10,567 nt of DNA. It comes from an uncultured Lachnospiraceae bacterium. GTDB taxonomy: Bacteria > Bacillota > Clostridia > Lachnospirales > Lachnospiraceae. Numbering within the stretch: the stretch's first letter is position 1; each line of letters begins with the position of its first letter. The position numbers and the translations under genes are program-made. The stretch spans positions 1-10,567 of the forward strand of contig CAJUHQ010000120.1 in NCBI GenBank assembly GCA_910586095.1, in the 5' to 3' direction. Positions 7,000 through 10,567 of this stretch are shown piece after piece. The notes below the pieces were generated by a model that ran no database searches, was not told where the DNA came from, and saw nothing but the letters and a program-made list of their open reading frames with translations.

Positions 7000-8151
7000 A
7001 TGGCAAAAAGGCCGATTAAATTCCGAAGCAGCAAACATAATATGGACTATGTATTGCTTACTGTGGTGCTGTTTTTGGTAGGTTTCGGGCTATTGATGAT
7101 TTATTCCACCAGCTCATATGAGGCGGCTGTAGAACATAATGATTCTGCATACTACTTAAAAAAGCAAGCAACATCGACATTGCTTGGTTTTGTAGGATTG
7201 GTCTTCATGACTAAGTTTCCGTACAAATTGCTTCAAAAGTTTGATGTGTTGGCAATCATTGTATCAGCGCTTCTCATTATAGCTGTGCTCACCCCATTAG
7301 GAGTCACTAGAAATGGTGCTCGACGCTGGCTTAATTTACAGTTTACATCCTTTCAGCCAGCGGAGTTAGCTAAAATTGGTGTTATTATTTATCTAGCAAG
7401 TATTATACAACGTTTGGAATGTGTGGGTAAGAATGTAATACGTACCCCAAAGGGAATTGCAATCATTTTTGCACCTCCCGCAGTTATAGCAGGTTTAATT
7501 TATATTATTACTAGTAATCTAAGTTCAGCAATTATTGTTATGGGAATTGCTATTGCTATGTTGTTTGTTGCTGTGCCAGATTACAAATGGTTTATTATAG
7601 GAGCTGTGTCAATAACAGTACTTGTTTTTTTGGTAGTGCTATATGTATCAGGAGCAGACACTACTGATTCTGGTTTCCGCCTTGCGCGTGTAAAGGCTTG
7701 GCTTGAGCCAGAATCTTACAGCACAGATAGAGCTTTTCAAACGCTCCAAGCGCTCTATGCTATCGGTTCAGGTGGCATATGGGGCAAAGGATTAGGACAG
7801 AGTATGCAGAAAAGGGGATTTTTGCCAGAGGCACAAAATGATATGATTTTCTCCATTATCTGTGAGGAGCTGGGACTTTTTGGAGCAATGGCAATTATAT
7901 TTTTATTTATTGTGTTAATTTGGAGTTGTATGATTATAGCCAACAAAACAATAGACAGATTTGGTTCGCTCTTAGTAGTTGGGGTGATGGCTCACTATGC
8001 GATACAGGTTATACTCAATATCGCCGTTGTCACCAATACGATTCCCAATACAGGTATCACATTGCCATTTATCAGTTATGGTGGTACATCAAGTCTATTT
8101 CTTTTAATGGAGATTGGTATTGTGCTCAATATCAGTAAGCATTGTAAATAA
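7000..8151 (+). CDS. ftsW: FtsW/SpoVE family SEDS peptidoglycan glycosyltransferase
   Basis: Polytopic membrane enzyme that polymerises lipid II into glycan strands at the septum, partnered with a class B PBP. From the ATG at 7000 it has 383 residues, normal for the family. Hydrophobic segments run from about residue 16 to the end, consistent with roughly ten membrane spans. SEDS signatures seen are YSTSSYEAA (35-43), NGARRWLNL (105-113), FQPAELAKIG (118-127), GIWGKGLGQS with GFLPEAQNDMIFSIICEELG (259-292) and the terminal LPFISYGGTSS (355-365). Asp281 in the NDMIF segment corresponds to the conserved catalytic aspartate of SEDS enzymes. It lies 25 bases after murD. FtsW (division) and SpoVE (sporulation) cannot be separated by sequence alone; being in the dcw cluster beside a septal PBP favours division. 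Confidence 0.92.
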   Translation: MAKRPIKFRSSKHNMDYVLLTVVLFLVGFGLLMIYSTSSYEAAVEHNDSAYYLKKQATSTLLGFVGLVFMTKFPYKLLQKFDVLAIIVSALLIIAVLTPLGVTRNGARRWLNLQFTSFQPAELAKIGVIIYLASIIQRLECVGKNVIRTPKGIAIIFAPPAVIAGLIYIITSNLSSAIIVMGIAIAMLFVAVPDYKWFIIGAVSITVLVFLVVLYVSGADTTDSGFRLARVKAWLEPESYSTDRAFQTLQALYAIGSGGIWGKGLGQSMQKRGFLPEAQNDMIFSIICEELGLFGAMAIIFLFIVLIWSCMIIANKTIDRFGSLLVVGVMAHYAIQVILNIAVVTNTIPNTGITLPFISYGGTSSLFLLMEIGIVLNISKHCK

Positions 8152-8197
8152 GATTCTACATTGTAAGCAGTTCTACAACATAAAAACTTTTATATCA

Positions 8198-8214
8198 CAA
8201 ATGCTATTTGCATT
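8198..8214. repeat. Overlapping short palindromes in the ftsW-murA gap
   Basis: CAAAT-GCT-ATTTG (8198-8210) and AATGC-TATTT-GCATT (8200-8214) overlap just upstream of the candidate murA -35 element. They could be an operator or an mRNA hairpin. Five-base stems in AT-rich DNA can arise by chance. Confidence 0.25.
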
Positions 8215-8219
8215 ATATT

Positions 8220-8250
8220 TTGTAAAGTTTTGCACCAAGATGCATATAAT
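8220..8250 (+). promoter_or_regulatory. Candidate sigma-A promoter for murA-divIB
   Basis: The 132 bases between ftsW and murA form one of the two longest gene-free gaps in the window. They contain a perfect -10 hexamer TATAAT (8245-8250), with TTGTAA (8220-8225, four of six) as the -35 at a wide 19-base spacing. Transcription would begin near 8257, about 27 bases before the murA start. No intrinsic terminator follows ftsW, so read-through may also supply murA. Confidence 0.45.
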
Positions 8251-8283
8251 ATTAATAATTGATGTTTATATGTGGTGAAATCT

Positions 8284-9609
8284 ATGGCCCATTTTGGCAG
8301 TAACAATGAGTCTATACGGATGGAAGGTAAGAATGAGCTCAATGGCAGAATACAGATACAAGGCTCTAAAAATGCGGCACTTCCAATATTGGCAGCTTGT
8401 ATGTTGATTCCTGGAGTCTGTAAACTGAAGAATTGTCCAGATATTACCGATATAAGATATATGTGCAATCTATTAGAAAGTACAGGCGCACAGGTGCAGA
8501 TTACAAATACAGTTATACATACAGGTATTGACATCGAAGTGGATACGCGAACTGTTCAGGACTACAGACTTCCTGGACAGTATGTATCTGCTATGCGTTC
8601 TTCTGTGGTACTTATGGGGGCGATGTTGGGAAGAATTGGAGAGGTCAGTGTGAATTATCCAGGAGGCTGTGTGATAGGGGAGAGGCCGATTGATTTGCAT
8701 TTGCATGGACTTGAAAAACTTGGTGCGCAGATTTGGACAGAGAACAGACATATTCATGCATATGCAGATGAACTCAAAGGCGCAGTTATTGATTTCCCAT
8801 TTCCCAGCGTTGGTGCTACACAAAATGTTGTGATGGCAGCAGTAACAGCAAAGGGAACTACAATAATCAAACATGCTGCAAGAGAGCCAGAGGTTATAGA
8901 ATTATGCAAATTTTTGAATCAGGCGGGAGCAGATATTGAATTGTCAGAGGCTTATCAGACTCAAGGAACTCTTGTGATACATGGAGTAGAACTTTGTAGA
9001 CTTCATGAAACAACCTATGAAATCATACCTGACAGAATTGTGGCAGGAACATATCTGTTTGCTGCATTAGCGGCGGGAGGTGATATCACATTGGAACACG
9101 TTCCAATCGAACAATTAGACAGTGTGTGTGATGTGTTGACTAGCATGGGAGCACAGATTGCGGTGAATAAACAAGATAGAGAAATTCATCTCAATGCACA
9201 AAAGCGCGATCAGATTGTGAATCTCCCCTATATTGAGACAGATGTATATCCAGCATTTCCCACAGATTTGCAGTCACCATTGATTGCTGCTGCATGTGTA
9301 GCAAAAAAAAGACTTGTCATCAAGGAAAAAATATTTTCAAGTCGTTATAAAATTGTAGAAGAATTGCAACGGATGGGAGCAAAAATCACAGTACAAAAAG
9401 ATACAGCAATTGTGGAAGGTGGAAGAGAGTTAGAAGGACGTGCCGTTATTGCCAAGGAGTTACGAGGTGGTGCAGCATTGGTTATTGCAGGATTGTGTGC
9501 GTCGGGAATCACGACGATAGCGGATTCCTATTTTATAAAAAGAGGTTATCAAGATATAGCAGGGGATCTTTCACGGCTTGGTGCACGCATCAGTTATGTG
9601 GATAGATAA
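8284..9609 (+). CDS. murA: MurA, UDP-N-acetylglucosamine 1-carboxyvinyltransferase
   Basis: First committed enzyme of peptidoglycan synthesis: it transfers enolpyruvate from PEP to UDP-GlcNAc in the cytoplasm, and is the target of fosfomycin. From the ATG at 8284 it has 441 residues, somewhat above the usual 417-435 because about 12 residues precede the normal IRMEGKNELNG start. GGTGA at 8274-8278 supports this ATG; in-frame GTGs at 8272 and 8275 lack a site. Motifs seen are IQGSKNAALPILAA (25-38; Lys29, Asn30), the catalytic-cysteine loop GGCVIGERPIDLHLHGLEKLGA (127-148; Cys129), HAAREPEV (197-204), IIPDRIVAGTYLFAA (247-261), YPAFPTDLQSP (322-332, with the conserved Asp328) and ELRGGAALVIAG (392-403). 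A Cys at 129 implies fosfomycin can bind, since resistant forms carry Asp. Many Firmicutes have two MurA copies (murA and murAB or murZ); which this is cannot be told. murG and murB occupy this region in Bacillus. Confidence 0.95.
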   Translation: MAHFGSNNESIRMEGKNELNGRIQIQGSKNAALPILAACMLIPGVCKLKNCPDITDIRYMCNLLESTGAQVQITNTVIHTGIDIEVDTRTVQDYRLPGQYVSAMRSSVVLMGAMLGRIGEVSVNYPGGCVIGERPIDLHLHGLEKLGAQIWTENRHIHAYADELKGAVIDFPFPSVGATQNVVMAAVTAKGTTIIKHAAREPEVIELCKFLNQAGADIELSEAYQTQGTLVIHGVELCRLHETTYEIIPDRIVAGTYLFAALAAGGDITLEHVPIEQLDSVCDVLTSMGAQIAVNKQDREIHLNAQKRDQIVNLPYIETDVYPAFPTDLQSPLIAAACVAKKRLVIKEKIFSSRYKIVEELQRMGAKITVQKDTAIVEGGRELEGRAVIAKELRGGAALVIAGLCASGITTIADSYFIKRGYQDIAGDLSRLGARISYVDR

Positions 9610-9626
9610 ATTGAGGAAAGCGCATC

Positions 9627-10418
9627 ATGAAAATAAGGGTAGAAAAGAAAGTAGACAATCGTTTTAGAAAAGATGAAGATAGTATCATCAAAATACCAAA
9701 TGTCAGACAGAAAATTCACATTATCACGGCATTAGGTATTGTCAATGTACTGTTGATTGTTTCCTATTTTGTGTTGACGCACTATGCAGTTAAAAACGTT
9801 ATTGTCGACGGAAATCAGCACTACTCTGCCAGTGAGATCAAAGCTATGGTTATGACAGGGTATCTGGGTGATAATTCCCTCTATCTATCCTTGAAGTACA
9901 AGAATAAGAGTATAGAGGGAGTCCCTTTTGTGGACACAATGGATGTAGTGGTACAATCAAATGATACCATTAAAATTACCGTATATGAAAAAGCGTTAGC
10001 AGGATATGTGGAATATCTTGGAAGGTACATGTATTTTGACAATGAGGGCGTAGTCGTGGAGGCATCAAAAGTGACTACTCGGGGTATTCCGCAAGTGACA
10101 GGACTAGATATCGATCATGTGGTGCTCTATCAAAAGCTTCCAGTAGAAAATAGTGAGATCTTCCAAAATATTCTGACGGTCACAAAGCTTTTAAATAAAT
10201 ATAATGTACTTTGTGATAAAATGCAGTTTGACGCTAATTATAATGTAACGCTAGGCTATAATAGAGTGAAAGTAAATCTAGGACCGCTTCAAAATCTCGA
10301 AGAAAAGCTTATGCAGTTACCAAATATTCTGCCATCCTTAGAGGGGGAAAAGGGGACATTAGATTTGCAGAATTATACAGGGGACCATAAAAGTATTACC
10401 TTTGAACGAGAGGGTTGA
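9627..10418 (+). CDS. divIB: DivIB/FtsQ-type cell division protein with POTRA domain
   Basis: Single-pass membrane protein of the divisome that complexes with FtsL and DivIC and regulates FtsW and the septal PBP. The 263 residues comprise a charged cytoplasmic tail (1-30), one membrane span (about 31-52), a POTRA domain starting AVKNVIVDGNQHYSASEIK (54-72) and running to about 124 with ITVYEKALAGYV, and a beta-domain containing YFDNEGVVVEAS (136-147) and IPQVTGL (154-160), characteristic of FtsQ/DivIB. The end is hydrophilic. AGGAAAG at 9614-9620 lies six bases before the ATG, and the gene begins 17 bases after murA, so the two are probably co-transcribed. In Firmicutes the name DivIB is usual and ftsQ is a synonym. 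ftsA does not follow. Confidence 0.9.
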   Translation: MKIRVEKKVDNRFRKDEDSIIKIPNVRQKIHIITALGIVNVLLIVSYFVLTHYAVKNVIVDGNQHYSASEIKAMVMTGYLGDNSLYLSLKYKNKSIEGVPFVDTMDVVVQSNDTIKITVYEKALAGYVEYLGRYMYFDNEGVVVEASKVTTRGIPQVTGLDIDHVVLYQKLPVENSEIFQNILTVTKLLNKYNVLCDKMQFDANYNVTLGYNRVKVNLGPLQNLEEKLMQLPNILPSLEGEKGTLDLQNYTGDHKSITFEREG

Positions 10419-10430
10419 GGATTTGCAATA

Positions 10431-10445
10431 AAAAGAAAAGAAAAG
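10431..10445 (+). repeat. AAAAG pentanucleotide tandem repeat (3 copies)
   Basis: Three exact AAAAG units lie in an A/G-rich tract (about 10428-10453) just upstream of the candidate ftsZ promoter. An A-rich tract there may act as an UP element or as curved DNA. Confidence 0.55.
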
Positions 10446-10456
10446 TAAAAAATAGG

Positions 10457-10485
10457 TTGCTAAATTGTTAAAAAAATTATATGAT
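10457..10485 (+). promoter_or_regulatory. Candidate sigma-A promoter for ftsZ
   Basis: TTGCTA (10457-10462, four of six) and TATGAT (10480-10485, five of six) are separated by exactly 17 bases, with an A-rich tract upstream. The start point would be near 10492, giving a leader of about 38 bases before the ftsZ start. This is the best-spaced promoter match in the gaps of this window. Confidence 0.6.
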
Positions 10486-10514
10486 AGATTAGATGGATTT
10501 TAATAGGAATTGTG

Positions 10515-10521
10515 AAGGAGG
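10515..10521 (+). promoter_or_regulatory. Ribosome binding site deciding the TTG start of ftsZ
   Basis: AAGGAGG, a near-perfect Shine-Dalgarno sequence, is eight bases before a TTG at 10530. No ATG or GTG lies at suitable spacing, so TTG is the likely start codon. Confidence 0.75.
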
Positions 10522-10529
10522 AAGGAAAC

Positions 10530-10567
10530 TTGCTCGAAATTAGATCAAACGAAACAGATGCAGCAGC
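10530..10567 (+). CDS. ftsZ: Start of probable FtsZ, 3'-truncated by the window
   Basis: Only twelve codons are visible, reading MLEIRSNETDAA from the TTG. This resembles the N-terminus of clostridial FtsZ proteins (MLEIK.NE..), just before the first GTP-binding strand, which lies beyond the edge. FtsZ is the tubulin-like GTPase that forms the division ring. Position directly after divIB agrees with this. So few residues give only moderate support. Confidence 0.65.
   Translation, partial: MLEIRSNETDAA

Noticed and set aside
8160..8195. Intrinsic terminator after ftsW
   Set aside because: The possible stems (TTGTA/TACAA and ATAAAA/TTTTAT) are weak and AT-only or mismatched, without a following T-run.
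8272..8283. GTG starts for murA at 8272 or 8275
   Set aside because: No Shine-Dalgarno sequence lies upstream of them, while GGTGA is well placed for the ATG at 8284.
8473..8874. Long open frame on the minus strand inside murA, and similar minus-strand frames elsewhere
   Set aside because: They lie entirely within well-identified plus-strand genes, lack ribosome sites and have Cys/His/Ser-rich compositions typical of antisense shadows.

Overview
This window is a division and cell wall (dcw) gene cluster from an AT-rich Gram-positive bacterium. The organism is most likely a clostridial Firmicute, and Lachnospiraceae is my best guess. The reasons are the gene order, strong GGAGG-type ribosome binding sites, two adjacent class B penicillin-binding proteins, the style of the FtsL, DivIB and FtsZ termini, and the low GC content judged by eye. 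Every gene is on the plus strand. No RNA gene, mobile element, CRISPR array or sign of horizontal transfer was seen.

Layout: 3' part of rsmH (2-907, cut by the left edge); an FtsL/DivIC-type septum protein (986-1495); a first class B PBP of FtsI/PBP2B type (1532-3685); a second class B PBP of SpoVD type (3755-5551); murD (5589-6974); ftsW/spoVE (7000-8151); a 132-base gap with a probable promoter; murA (8284-9609); divIB/ftsQ (9627-10418); an A-rich gap with a good sigma-A promoter match; and the first 12 codons of what is probably ftsZ, with a TTG start (10530 to the right edge). Gaps from rsmH to ftsW are 25-78 bases with no convincing terminator, so this part probably forms one transcription unit. 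murA-divIB and ftsZ may each also be driven from their own promoters.

How the genes work together: MurA and MurD make soluble peptidoglycan precursors. FtsW polymerises lipid II into glycan strands, and the class B PBPs cross-link them at the septum. The FtsL-like protein and DivIB are single-pass scaffold proteins that recruit and regulate FtsW and its PBP, and FtsZ forms the ring that directs them. RsmH modifies 16S rRNA and is a conserved passenger of dcw clusters. Compared with the Bacillus-type cluster, mraY, murE, murF, murG, murB and ftsA are not in the places where they might be expected.

I found no previously undescribed system. The more notable details are a KTG-to-KTA change in the second PBP, a glutamate/glutamine/lysine-rich insert with a tandem repeat just before that protein's catalytic serine, a long acidic tail on the first PBP, the absence of mraY before murD, and two internal promoter candidates. 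Three starts were decided by ribosome binding sites: ftsW at 7000, murA at 8284 and ftsZ at the TTG at 10530.
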